DNA of 64,000 nt. Source: JAGSPQ01 sp038206395. GTDB lineage: Bacteria; Myxococcota; Myxococcia; Myxococcales; Myxococcaceae. The DNA lies in NCBI GenBank assembly GCA_038206395.1, contig JBBRAX010000004.1, positions 174,701-238,700 on the forward strand, read 5' to 3'. The position numbers and the translations under genes are program-made. The notes under the pieces were generated by a model that saw nothing but the letters and a program-made list of their open reading frames with translations, did no database searches and had not been told where the DNA came from. Below are positions 51,632 to 60,028 of the stretch, piece by piece. How positions within the stretch are numbered: position 1 is the stretch's first letter; each line of letters begins with the position of its first letter.

Positions 51632-52917
51632 CGCTTTTCCATCGCGACGTAGTCGCGCTTCTTCAGGCCGGTGTAGATCTGCCGGGGGCGCGCGATCTTC
51701 TGCTCGTTGTCGGTGATCATCTCTTCCCACTGGCTGACCCAGCCGACCGTGCGGGGAATCGCGAAGAGCACCGGGAACATGTCGACCGGGAAGCCCATCG
51801 CCTCGTAGATCAGGCCCGAGTAGAAATCGACGTTCGGGTAGAGCTTGCGCTTGATGAAGTAGTCGTCTTGCAGCGCGATGCGCTCGAGCTCGACCGCGAT
51901 GTCCAGCAGCGGGTTGCGGCCGGTGACTTCGAACACCTCGTCGCAGGTGCGCTTGATGACCTTCGCGCGCGGGTCGTAGTTCTTGTAGACGCGGTGGCCG
52001 AAGCCCATCAGCTTGGTGCCGTCGCCGTCTTTTACCTTCTTGATGAACTCGGGAACCTTGGTGACCGAGCCGATCTCGCGGAGCATGCGAAGCACCGCCT
52101 CGTTCGCGCCGCCATGCAGCGGGCCGTAGAGCGCGGTGATGCCAGCGCAGACGGCCGAGTACGGGTCGACTTCCGAGCTGCCGACGACGCGGGTGGCCGT
52201 CGTGGAGCAGTTCTGCTCGTGGTCCGCGTGGAGGATGAACAAGACATCCATCGCCCTCTCGAGAACCGGGTTTACCTTGTACCGGCTCTCGGCCATGCGC
52301 TTGACCATCGCGAGGAAGTTGCCGCCGTACGAGAGGTCATTGTCCGGGTAGACGTACGGCAGGCCCTGCGTGTGGCGGTAGCTGAAGGCGGCCAGCGTCG
52401 GCATCTTCGCGATCAGCCGCATCATCTGGATCCGGCGGCTGCGCTTGTCCTTCACGTTCTTCGCGTCGGGGTAAAAGCCCGACAGCGCCGCGACGGTCGA
52501 GGCGAGCATCGACATCGGGTGCGAGTCGTAGCGAAAGCCGCTCATGAAGTTCTTCACGTTCTCGTGCACGTACGTGTGGTGCGTGACGATGTGCGTGAAC
52601 TCTTCGAGCTCGTTGCGCTTGGGCAGCTCGCCGTTCATCACCAGGTAGGCGACCTCGAGGTAGGTCGACTTCTCGGCCAGCTGTTCGATCGGATAGCCGC
52701 GGTACTCGAGCACGCCCACGTCGCCGTCGATGAAGGTGATCGCGCTCTTGCAGTTCGCGGTGTTGAGGAAGGCCGGGTCGTACGCCATCAGGCCGAAGTC
52801 TTCCGGCGAGGTCTTGATTTGACGAAGATCCATCGAACGGATGCAGCCGTTCTCGATGGGCAGCTCGTAGCTCTTGCCGGTGCGGTTGTCGGTGACGGTG
52901 ACTGTCTCTTTGGCCAT
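51628..52917 (-). CDS. gltA: Citrate synthase
   Basis: A 429-residue type II citrate synthase. The N-terminal beta domain (YELPIENGCIRSMDLRQIKT) is that of Gram-negative hexameric enzymes. The catalytic His lies in LHADHEQNCSTTATRVVGSS (about residue 227 onwards), a second in GPLHGGANEAVLRML, and GFGHRVYKNYDPRAK and the Asp/Arg region IALQDDYFIKRKLYPNVDFY are typical. It condenses acetyl-CoA and oxaloacetate. It may be allosterically inhibited by NADH as in relatives, but this is not shown. Confidence 0.95.
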   Translation of the reverse strand: MAKETVTVTDNRTGKSYELPIENGCIRSMDLRQIKTSPEDFGLMAYDPAFLNTANCKSAITFIDGDVGVLEYRGYPIEQLAEKSTYLEVAYLVMNGELPKRNELEEFTHIVTHHTYVHENVKNFMSGFRYDSHPMSMLASTVAALSGFYPDAKNVKDKRSRRIQMMRLIAKMPTLAAFSYRHTQGLPYVYPDNDLSYGGNFLAMVKRMAESRYKVNPVLERAMDVLFILHADHEQNCSTTATRVVGSSEVDPYSAVCAGITALYGPLHGGANEAVLRMLREIGSVTKVPEFIKKVKDGDGTKLMGFGHRVYKNYDPRAKVIKRTCDEVFEVTGRNPLLDIAVELERIALQDDYFIKRKLYPNVDFYSGLIYEAMGFPVDMFPVLFAIPRTVGWVSQWEEMITDNEQKIARPRQIYTGLKKRDYVAMEKR

Positions 52918-52985
52918 GTCGTGGAGTTTTCACGCGGGCGCAGGCTTTTCAACGAAAAAGAGTAAGAAACTCCTGCCTGCACCCG

Positions 52986-53651
52986 ATGCGCCGTACCGGA
53001 ACCTGGCTGTTCTTGCTCGCCGCGGCCGGCGCGGTGCTGTTCGTGCGCTGGAAATGGGGTGACGAGTTCGAGCCGAAGGTGATGGTGGCCCGGCTGCGCG
53101 AGCTGGGGGCCCACCCAGCGTCGGTGGCGCTCTTCGTGCTCGCGTACGGGGTCGGCACCAGCGCGCTGCTGCCGGCGGTGGGGTTCGCGATCGTATCGGC
53201 GGTGGTGTGGGGCTACTTCCCGGGGATGGCGGTCAGCCTGTTGGCCCTGAACATCGTCTCGAATGTGCAGTTCCTGGTTGGGCGGTGGCTGGGGCGGGAA
53301 AGGGTCGAGGCGTGGCTGGTCAAGCGGGGTTGGAGCGCGGCCGTGCTCCGCGAAACCGGCGTCAGCACGATGGTCGCAGTGCGGCAGCTGCCCCTGCCAT
53401 TCCTCGCGGTGAACGTCGCCGCGGGGGTGTCGCCCTTGAAGTGGTGGCACTTCGCGGTGGGGTCGGCGATCGGAGCGATTCCTCCAACCGTCGTCTACAC
53501 CTGGTTCGCGACGGCGTTGCTCGATGGGGTCGAAGGCGCTCGCACGGAGGCGCTGCTGAAGGCCCTCGCCGGCGGAGCGATGATGGTTCCGATCGCGCTG
53601 GCCCCGAGGCTGTGGGCGGCGTGGCGCAGGCGGCGGCAGCAGACGGCGTGA
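52986..53651 (+). CDS. TVP38/TMEM64-family (VTT domain) membrane protein
   Basis: A 221-residue membrane protein with five or six hydrophobic segments. LPAVGFAIVSAVVWGYFPG followed by RQLPLPFLAVNVAAGVSPLK is the VTT (SNARE-associated/DedA-like) signature with its re-entrant loop and Pro-containing motif. Family members are thought to be lipid scramblases or undecaprenyl-phosphate or proton-linked transporters. It starts a run of four close genes (three-base gap to the next), but a functional link to the nucleic-acid genes after it is not evident. Confidence 0.85.
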   Translation: MRRTGTWLFLLAAAGAVLFVRWKWGDEFEPKVMVARLRELGAHPASVALFVLAYGVGTSALLPAVGFAIVSAVVWGYFPGMAVSLLALNIVSNVQFLVGRWLGRERVEAWLVKRGWSAAVLRETGVSTMVAVRQLPLPFLAVNVAAGVSPLKWWHFAVGSAIGAIPPTVVYTWFATALLDGVEGARTEALLKALAGGAMMVPIALAPRLWAAWRRRRQQTA

Positions 53652-53654
53652 CCC

Positions 53655-54218
53655 ATGTACAAAAGATCTCTTTCCAACGTGATTGGCTTCGACGACGCGC
53701 CGTTCGCGCGGGACTACCGGGGTGAGATCGCGCTCGTCGGCACTGTCTGTTCCGGCCCGCGGCTCGAGATCGTCGTGCGCGGGCACGTGAAGCGAGACGG
53801 CTACGACGCGACCTTTGTGATGGCGGCGCTGGTGAAGGACAAGGCGCTGGTGCACGTGCGAGGCGTGATGATGCAGGGCATCACCTGCGCAGGCTTCAAC
53901 GTGGTCGACATCCACCAACTGTCGCAGACGCTCGAGCTGCCGGTGCTGGTGGTGATGCGAAAGCGGCCGAAGCTCAAAGAGTTCTTCGCGGCGCTGGAAC
54001 GCGTGCCTGGTTCGGCGCGGAAGCGGGCGACGATCGAAAAGGCGGGTGACCCCGAGCAGCCAGGCCAGGTCTGGGTGCAGCGGGCGGGGCTTTCGCTGGA
54101 AGAGTCGCAGCGGATGCTCGACCGCACGACGACGCACGGCGCGATTCCCGAGCCGCTGCGCCTGGCGCACATCATCGCGGGAGGCATGACCACCGGGAAG
54201 AGCCGTGGACGCGCGTGA
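53655..54218 (+). CDS. DUF99-family protein (endonuclease V-like fold)
   Basis: A 187-residue protein of the DUF99 (UPF0215) family: VIGFDDAPFARDYRGEIALV at the N-terminus, DGYDATFVMAALV (about residues 47-60), VRGVMMQGITCAGFNVVDIH (about 72-90) and ELPVLVVMRKRPK. The fold is related to endonuclease V, and the Asp in GFDDAPF and DGYDAT fits metal-binding positions. Cleavage near damaged or deaminated bases is the plausible role but unproven. It overlaps the RNA ligase gene by 14 bases, so the products are probably made together. The family is mostly archaeal, so its presence here is notable. Confidence 0.85.
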   Translation: MYKRSLSNVIGFDDAPFARDYRGEIALVGTVCSGPRLEIVVRGHVKRDGYDATFVMAALVKDKALVHVRGVMMQGITCAGFNVVDIHQLSQTLELPVLVVMRKRPKLKEFFAALERVPGSARKRATIEKAGDPEQPGQVWVQRAGLSLEESQRMLDRTTTHGAIPEPLRLAHIIAGGMTTGKSRGRA

Positions 54219-54927
54219 GAAGCCGCTGGGGCGGAAGGCGTACTTCAAGATCCCGCACCTGCCGGGCTCGCGAACGGGGAAGGCAGACAGGGTCGCTCCG
54301 GAGGAGCTGGTGCGGCGGTGCACGGCTCTGGCGCGCGACGGCGAAGAAGTGATCGTGCAGGAAAAGCTCGACGGCTCGTGCGTGGCGATCGCAAAGGTGA
54401 AGGGCGAGGTGATCGCCCTGGGCCGCGAGGGCGTGCGGGCGTCCGAGTCGTTGAATCCCGGCCGGCAGAAGTTCGCGCGGTGGGTCGAGGGCGAGGCGGC
54501 GATGCTGGGCGGGCTGCTCAAAGAAGGCGAGTGGCTGGTGGGCGAGTGGCTCGCGCTGGCGCACAGCACCCGGTACCTGCTCACGCATGTTCCTTTCGTG
54601 GCCTTCGATCTGTTCAGCGGCGGCGCGCAGTTGTCCATCGACCTGCTGAAGCAACGCGTCGGTGGAAAGCTGCCGCTGCCAAACCTCATTCATCGCGGTG
54701 GGCCGATCTCGGTCGAGGCGGCGCTGGCGTTGCTCGGGTCGCACGGCGCGCATGGTGCGGTCGACCCGGTCGAAGGCGCCGTGTGGCGGTTGGAGCGCGC
54801 GGGCGAAGTGCGATCGATGGCGAAGGCGCTTTTCGAGGCGCGCGGGCTGCCGATTCGGAACCGCGTGCGCGAGTACACCGTCTACGACTCGGCGCTCGAT
54901 GTCGATCGCGGGTGGATGGCGTCGTGA
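54205..54927 (+). CDS. RNA ligase family protein (Rnl2-like nucleotidyltransferase)
   Basis: A 240-residue covalent nucleotidyltransferase. Motif I is EKLDGSCVAI with Lys54 as the AMP-accepting residue. The N-terminal YFKIPHLPGSRTG resembles Rnl2-type starts. FVAFDLF (near 132) matches motif III/IIIa and VEGAVWRLER (near 192) matches motif IV. It would seal RNA 3'-OH/5'-phosphate ends with ATP. It starts with GTG inside the end of the DUF99 gene and its own end overlaps the next gene by four bases. A cut-and-seal partnership with DUF99 is inferred. Confidence 0.82.
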   Translation: MDAREKPLGRKAYFKIPHLPGSRTGKADRVAPEELVRRCTALARDGEEVIVQEKLDGSCVAIAKVKGEVIALGREGVRASESLNPGRQKFARWVEGEAAMLGGLLKEGEWLVGEWLALAHSTRYLLTHVPFVAFDLFSGGAQLSIDLLKQRVGGKLPLPNLIHRGGPISVEAALALLGSHGAHGAVDPVEGAVWRLERAGEVRSMAKALFEARGLPIRNRVREYTVYDSALDVDRGWMAS

Positions 54928-55613
54928 TCCTCGACACGTTCTTGCGGCAGCTGCAGGCCTCTTCGCTGGCGCCGCAGCTGGTCCTCCGGGGAAGTCAGCT
55001 GACGGCGCGCTGGGTGCCGGGCCGCATCGCGCAGGATCTCGACTTCGTGATCGAGGGCGAGTGGACGGTGGCGACGCTGACGGCGGCGGCGTCGTCGGTC
55101 GCTCCGTCACTGACCGAACGGCTCGAGACGATCTGGGCCGAGACGGAATGGCCGGGGCTGCGGCTGCACCTGGTCGACGGCGCCGAGAAGCTGCAGGTCG
55201 ACATCTCGTTCAACGAGCCGATCGGGATTCCACCCCAGCCGACCGGGCTCCGCGGCCACATGTTTCGCGCGGTGGGCCCCGAGATGATGCTCGGCTGGAA
55301 GATTCACAGCCTCGTCGAGCGTGGGCCGCGCGGGCGCTGGCACGCAAAGACGCTGGCCGACCTGGTGTTGATCGATCGCCACACGACGACGGATCCTTCA
55401 CGGGTCAAAGCGTGCGTCGAGACGGCCTTCGCGATCAGGCGGATGACGCTGCGCGAGCTCGACGGAATGCTCAACGACGAGACGTGGGGCCTCAGCCGCG
55501 GCAGCCGCAACAAGTGGAAGAGCTACTCGAAGAAGGCGCCGTGGGTGGACTTCCCGCTGGCCGAAGCGATCAGCCAATGCCGGGCGATCGTCCGCAAGGT
55601 GCTCAGCGCTTGA
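54924..55613 (+). CDS. AbiEii-like nucleotidyltransferase
   Basis: A 229-residue protein of the AbiEii/AbiGii nucleotidyltransferase superfamily: LVLRGSQLTARWVPGRIAQD with the acidic pair in AQDLDFVIEG (about residues 33-42), a third Asp in KLQVDISFNE (about 95), and MLGWKIHSLVERG followed by KTLADLVLID, the usual AbiEii helical part. It starts with GTG overlapping the RNA ligase stop (GTGA). Without an AbiEi-type partner it is more likely an RNA-modifying enzyme of the cassette than a phage-defence toxin. Its end overlaps ubiE by 11 bases on the opposite strand. Confidence 0.8.
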   Translation: MILDTFLRQLQASSLAPQLVLRGSQLTARWVPGRIAQDLDFVIEGEWTVATLTAAASSVAPSLTERLETIWAETEWPGLRLHLVDGAEKLQVDISFNEPIGIPPQPTGLRGHMFRAVGPEMMLGWKIHSLVERGPRGRWHAKTLADLVLIDRHTTTDPSRVKACVETAFAIRRMTLRELDGMLNDETWGLSRGSRNKWKSYSKKAPWVDFPLAEAISQCRAIVRKVLSA

Positions 55614-56295
55614 CGGTGCCGACGTAGACCCAGGCGGTGCCGAACATCAGCGACGTGGCCTTCGCGTCCGAGAAGCTGCCCGTCGCGTTCATCAGCTCGA
55701 TGAACTTGTCGCCGCTGGGAAACGCAGCGCTCGTGCGCGGCAGGTACTCGTACGCGGCGCGGTTTCCGGTGATGACGCGGCCGATCAGCGGCATGAAGAA
55801 GCGCGCGTAGAAGCGGAAGAGGCCGCCGAAGAGGCCTTCGGGCTGGCCGAACTCGAGCACCATCACGCGGCCGCCGGGCTTCACCACGCGCGCGAGCTCC
55901 TGCAGGCCGACCCTCGGGTCGTCGACGTTGCGGATCCCGAAAGAGATCGAGGCGAGGTCGTAGGTGGCAGTGGCGTAGGGCAGCTTCATCACGTCGGCGA
56001 CCTCGAACTTCACCGGCAGCCCGGCCTTCGCTGCCTTCTCGGGGGCTGGCTTCAGCATCGGCTCGCAGAAGTCCGTGCCGACCACTTCGCCCGAGGGGCC
56101 GACGGCGCGCTTGAACTCGAGCGCGAGGTCGCCAGTGCCGGTCGCACAGTCGAGCACCGACATGCCGGGCTTCGCGCCAGCGAGCTTCACGGCGATGCGG
56201 CGCCACGCGTGGTGACGGCCGAAGCTCATCGCGTCGTTGGCGGTGTCGTAGCGGGGCGCGATGGACGCGAACATCGACTGAACCTGGTCGCTCAC
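55603..56295 (-). CDS. ubiE: Demethylmenaquinone methyltransferase (UbiE/MenG)
   Basis: A 230-residue class I methyltransferase. The start region MFASIAPRYDTANDAMSFGRH is the UbiE signature. The SAM motif is LDCATGTGDLALEF (about residues 49-62), and SISFGIRNVDDPRVGLQEL (about 118-136) and RVMVLEFGQPEG are typical of the family. It methylates demethylmenaquinone, the last step of menaquinone synthesis, whose other genes lie in the divergent men operon. The start is a GTG whose GTGA overlaps the stop of the DAHP synthase gene by four bases. Confidence 0.92.
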   Translation of the reverse strand: MSDQVQSMFASIAPRYDTANDAMSFGRHHAWRRIAVKLAGAKPGMSVLDCATGTGDLALEFKRAVGPSGEVVGTDFCEPMLKPAPEKAAKAGLPVKFEVADVMKLPYATATYDLASISFGIRNVDDPRVGLQELARVVKPGGRVMVLEFGQPEGLFGGLFRFYARFFMPLIGRVITGNRAAYEYLPRTSAAFPSGDKFIELMNATGSFSDAKATSLMFGTAWVYVGTVKR

Positions 56296-57173
56296 GTGCG
56301 GACCTCCACAGGGCGGGCGGGGCGGTGGTGCTCGAGGCCGGGGACAGCCAGCGAACGGCCGACCGCCTGAAGCACCTTCTGCAGTGCGACCATCAGGTCG
56401 CCGAACATGGCGGGCGTCAGCGCCTGGACTCCGTCGCACAGCGCCTTGGCGGGCTCGGGGTGGACTTCGATCAGAAGTCCGTCTGCTCCGGCTGCCGCGG
56501 CCGCGAGCGCCATCGGGATGACGAGCGCGCGATCGCCGGTGGCGTGCGAGGGGTCGACGAGAATCGGCAGGCGGGTGCGGTCTTTGATCCACGCGACGCC
56601 GGCGAGATCGAGCGTGTTGCGAAGCTGCGGCTCGAAGGTGCGAATGCCGCGCTCGCAGAGGACGACCTGCTCATTGCCGCCGTCGAGAATGTACTCAGCG
56701 GCCAGCAGCCACTCTTCGAGCGTCGCGCTCAGGCCGCGCTTCAGCAGCACCGGCTTCTTCACCTTTCCCACCGCCTTCAGCAGCGAGAAGTTCTGCATGT
56801 TGCGGGCGCCGATCTGCAGCATGTCGACGCAGTCGAGCATCGCGGGAAGCTGCGCGGCGTCCATCACTTCGGTGACGACCGGCAGGTGGTGGCGGCGCGC
56901 CGAGGTCGACATCGCCTCGATGCCGGGCTGGCCGAGCCCCTGGAAGGAATAGGGACTGCTGCGGGGCTTGTAGGCACCCCCGCGCATCCCGTGCGCGCCA
57001 TGCCGGGCGACGGCCTCAGCGGCGGCTTCGATCTGGGTAGGACTCTCGACGGCGCAGGGTCCCGCGATCACGACGAAGCCCTTGTCGCCGATGTCCACGC
57101 CGCTGCTCAAACGAACGCGCACGGGAACCGATGTTTCGGTTCTCCAAACCCGCCTCGGACCGTCGGACCCCAT
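56292..57173 (-). CDS. aroF: DAHP synthase (KDO8PS-like type, AroF)
   Basis: A 293-residue 3-deoxy-7-phosphoheptulonate synthase: GFVVIAGPCAVESPTQIEAA (about residues 22-41), MRGGAYKPRSSPYSFQGLG, LQIGARNMQNF, LLKRGLSATLEEWL and the metal-binding DPSHATGDR (near 210). It joins phosphoenolpyruvate and erythrose 4-phosphate, the first step to chorismate. The N-terminal ferredoxin-like regulatory part of longer relatives is absent, so feedback may differ. The ATG chosen has an AGGGAG site seven bases upstream; longer starts run into the menF start region. Coupling with ubiE and divergence from men genes tie it to menaquinone supply. Confidence 0.92.
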   Translation of the reverse strand: MGSDGPRRVWRTETSVPVRVRLSSGVDIGDKGFVVIAGPCAVESPTQIEAAAEAVARHGAHGMRGGAYKPRSSPYSFQGLGQPGIEAMSTSARRHHLPVVTEVMDAAQLPAMLDCVDMLQIGARNMQNFSLLKAVGKVKKPVLLKRGLSATLEEWLLAAEYILDGGNEQVVLCERGIRTFEPQLRNTLDLAGVAWIKDRTRLPILVDPSHATGDRALVIPMALAAAAAGADGLLIEVHPEPAKALCDGVQALTPAMFGDLMVALQKVLQAVGRSLAVPGLEHHRPARPVEVRT

Positions 57174-57237
57174 CGCACTCCCTCGATACCTGGTAGCCAG
57201 GTTCACGCTGTTCACGTCGTTTTGAACTTTGTAGTGC

Positions 57238-58410
57238 ATGTATAGCCGCGACCGCCTAGAAAACAACTGCCTCGTGAGTCATTCGGCCTCAGAGCGGCGA
57301 ATCGCCGCGACGTGGGCTCCGCTCGATGCCGGAGCGCTGCTGCGTTTGTCGATCGGGGGCGCTGTGCTGTCTGTCTCGTGGTCGCACCCGGCCGCCAGAG
57401 AGTGGGCGGTTGGCTTGGGCGTCGCGGCGGAAGGAGAAGGCGCGATCGCGTGGAGCGAAGGCGCTCCTTTGGGGATGCCCGGCCCGTGGTTCGGTGGCTG
57501 GACGTACGCGGGCGTGGAACGCTGGGTGTTGCCGAAGGTGCTGGCGTGGTGGGCGAACGGGAAGACGTACGCGGCGGCGTTCGGTGACGCGCGGCTCGAT
57601 CAAGTTCAGACGGTCGAGCCAGTGATGTCGGTGCCCAAAGTGAAAGTCTCGACAGGTGATCGCGCGGCGTGGACGGCGATGATCGAAGCGGCGGTGAAGC
57701 AGTTCGCCGGCGGCAAGGTGGTGCTGGCGCGGCGCATCGAAGTGAGAGCGGAGGCGCCGATCGAAGAGCGTCGGCTGTTGAAGGTGCTCGAGGCGCGGTA
57801 CCCAGCGTGCCGTTCTTTCCTGCTGCGAGAAGGCACCAAGGCTTTCGTCGGCGCGACGCCCGAGACGCTCTGCCGCGTGAAGGGGCGGGTGCTGAACACC
57901 GAGGCGCTGGCGGGCACGGGCACAGGTGAGGCGCTGCTGAAGTCGGCGAAGGATCTGCGCGAGCACGCGTGGGTGGTCGAGGCGATCGTCGAGTCGCTGA
58001 GGCCGCTGACCACGTCGATCGAGGTCGAGGCGGGGCCTGCGCTGAAGCGGCTCGCGAACGTCACCCACCTGCACACGCCGATTCGCGCCGAGCTGCGGGA
58101 AGGGGTGGACGCGATGGTGGCGGCGAAGGCGCTGCATCCGACTCCGGCGGTGGGTGGCACGCCGCGCGCGGACGCGATCGCTTTTCAGCGGGCGCACGAA
58201 GGGTTTGATCGCGGTTGGTACGCGGGGGCGATCGGGGCGCGCGGGGGTGATCACCTCGAGCTCTGCGTGGGAATTCGTTCAGGCCTGATCGATGGCGATC
58301 GCGCGACGGTCTACGCAGGCGCCGGCATCGTCACGGGCTCGACAGCGGACGCCGAGTGGGAAGAAACGGATCGCAAGTCGCGCGCGATCCTCGGAGCGCT
58401 CGATGGGTAG
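57238..58410 (+). CDS. menF: Isochorismate synthase
   Basis: A 390-residue chorismate-binding enzyme. The C-terminal half has the family landmarks: KVVLARRIEV (about residues 160-169), SFLLREGTKAFVGATPETLC (about 196-215), LAGTGTG, HLHTPIRAEL, LHPTPAVGGTP (about 300-310) and YAGAIGARGGDHLELCVGIR to YAGAGIVTGSTADAEWEET. It turns chorismate into isochorismate, the entry to menaquinone. The start is uncertain: ATG 57238 or a GTG twelve codons on, neither with a strong ribosome site. It overlaps menD by eight bases and heads the men operon. Confidence 0.93.
   Translation: MYSRDRLENNCLVSHSASERRIAATWAPLDAGALLRLSIGGAVLSVSWSHPAAREWAVGLGVAAEGEGAIAWSEGAPLGMPGPWFGGWTYAGVERWVLPKVLAWWANGKTYAAAFGDARLDQVQTVEPVMSVPKVKVSTGDRAAWTAMIEAAVKQFAGGKVVLARRIEVRAEAPIEERRLLKVLEARYPACRSFLLREGTKAFVGATPETLCRVKGRVLNTEALAGTGTGEALLKSAKDLREHAWVVEAIVESLRPLTTSIEVEAGPALKRLANVTHLHTPIRAELREGVDAMVAAKALHPTPAVGGTPRADAIAFQRAHEGFDRGWYAGAIGARGGDHLELCVGIRSGLIDGDRATVYAGAGIVTGSTADAEWEETDRKSRAILGALDG
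57239..57266 (-). promoter_or_regulatory. Possible promoter of the aroF-ubiE operon
   Basis: On the minus strand TTGTTT (57261-57266) and TATACA (57239-57244) are 16 bases apart, upstream of the DAHP synthase leader. It overlaps the menF start codon. A small palindrome cctggtagccagg (57189-57201) lies in the leader and could be a regulatory site. Confidence 0.35.
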
Positions 58411-60028
58411 CTGGCTCAACGGCACGTGGTCGGCGGCGATCATGGGCGCTCTTGCGAATGCGGGAGTTCGAGACGTGGTGGTGTGCCCGGGGTCGCGGTC
58501 GACGCCGCTGGCGCTGACGGCCGCTGCATCGAAGCGGCTAAAGGTGTGGCCGGTGACGGATGAGCGCAGCGCTGCTTTCTTTGCGCTCGGCCTCGCGAAG
58601 GGCGGTGGGCGGCCCGCGGCGGTGGTGTGCACGTCGGGCAGCGCGGGGGCGCACTTTCTTCCGGCGGTGATCGAGGCGGCGCACGGCGGCACACCGCTGG
58701 TGGTGTTGACCGCAGATCGCCCGTGGGAGCTGCAGGGGTTCGGGGCGCCGCAGACGACGGATCAGTCGCGCTTCTTCGATCGTTTCGCGCGGGTCGAGCT
58801 GTTGCCGATGCCGGACGCCGGGTCGCTTGACCACCTGCGCGCGGTGATCGCACGGGCCCTGACGGGCGCTGGGCCGGTGCACTTCAACGTGCCGTTTCGC
58901 GAGCCGCTGGCTCCGGACGCGGGAGCAACGATTCCGGTCGACGACACCGCGGGGTTGAAGCTGGTCGCGGCTTCGCAGGTTCCGAATGTCTCCGAGGTGC
59001 GGCTGGGGGGCGTCGAGCGCGGCCTGATCGTGTGCGGGCCGAGAGAGAGAGATGACGGGCTGGGCGAGGCAGTGCACGCGCTCGGCAAGGCGCTGGGCTT
59101 CCCGGTGCTGGCCGAGGCGGCGTCGAACGCGCGGTTCGGATTCCCCGAGGCGATCGCCCACGCAGATCTGCTCGTGCGCTACCCGGAGTTTGCCAGGGCG
59201 CATCTGCCTCAGGTGGTGTTGCGGTTCGGCGGTGGGCTGACGCCGAAGACGACGCAGGCGTGGCTCGATGGCAGCGGCGCCCGGGTCTTCGTCTTCAGCG
59301 AGCGCGGCGAGATCGTGGACCCGCTGCATCGCGCGCAGGTCGTGATTGAAGGAGATCCGGTGGCGGCGTGCCGGGCGTTGATGCCAGAAGGTCCGGTGAC
59401 GTCGGCGTACCGCGAGGCGTTTCTTCGGGCCGACGCGAAGGTCGTCGGTGCGCTTCCATTCGGTGAACCGGGCATTGCGGCGACGGTCGCGGCGAACGCG
59501 ACGGGGAACCTCTTCCTCTCGAGCAGCATGCCGATTCGGGATGTCGACGCTTTCGCTGCGGCGGGGACGCGTCGGCTGCGCGTCTTCGCGAACCGCGGCG
59601 TGAACGGCATCGACGGCATCACCTCGACCGCAGCAGGCGTGGCGGCGGCGACGGGCGTGCCGACGGTGCTGCTGACTGGAGATCTCGCGCTCGTGCACGA
59701 TCTTCACGGCCTGCTGATCGCGCGCCAGCACCAGATTCCTCTGACGGTGGTGGCGACCAACAACGACGGCGGCGGGATCTTCTCGTTCCTTCCGATCGCC
59801 GAACGGAAGGATCACTTCGAGGCGCTGTTTGGCACGCCGCACGGACTCGACCTCGCCCATCTGGCGGCGCTCAGCGGCGCGCGGCTCGAACGGCCCGAGA
59901 CCCTGGTGGCCCTCGAGGCAGCGATCGGCAAGCCCGGGTTCTCGCTGATCGAAGTCCGAACGAGCCGCGAGACGAACGTCACCGATCACCGGGCGCTGCA
60001 TGCGCTCGCGGTGAAGGCACTGGCATGA
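58403..60028 (+). CDS. menD: SEPHCHC synthase (MenD)
   Basis: A 541-residue thiamine-diphosphate enzyme. The N-terminal NAGVRDVVVCPGSRSTPLAL and DERSAAFFALGLAK are MenD hallmarks, with the cofactor-activating Glu in the latter. The ThDP-binding motif is TGDLALVHDLHGLL to ATNNDGGGIFSFLP (about residues 427-460). It adds 2-oxoglutarate to isochorismate, giving the SEPHCHC intermediate. The chosen ATG lies eight bases before the menF stop; longer starts would sit in the menF reading frame. It is followed by menH with a four-base overlap. Confidence 0.95.
   Translation: MGSWLNGTWSAAIMGALANAGVRDVVVCPGSRSTPLALTAAASKRLKVWPVTDERSAAFFALGLAKGGGRPAAVVCTSGSAGAHFLPAVIEAAHGGTPLVVLTADRPWELQGFGAPQTTDQSRFFDRFARVELLPMPDAGSLDHLRAVIARALTGAGPVHFNVPFREPLAPDAGATIPVDDTAGLKLVAASQVPNVSEVRLGGVERGLIVCGPRERDDGLGEAVHALGKALGFPVLAEAASNARFGFPEAIAHADLLVRYPEFARAHLPQVVLRFGGGLTPKTTQAWLDGSGARVFVFSERGEIVDPLHRAQVVIEGDPVAACRALMPEGPVTSAYREAFLRADAKVVGALPFGEPGIAATVAANATGNLFLSSSMPIRDVDAFAAAGTRRLRVFANRGVNGIDGITSTAAGVAAATGVPTVLLTGDLALVHDLHGLLIARQHQIPLTVVATNNDGGGIFSFLPIAERKDHFEALFGTPHGLDLAHLAALSGARLERPETLVALEAAIGKPGFSLIEVRTSRETNVTDHRALHALAVKALA

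Noticed and set aside
57222..57250. A menF promoter based on TTGAAC at 57222
   Set aside because: No -10-like hexamer occurs at 16-18 bases; the only AT-rich box is too close (13 bases).
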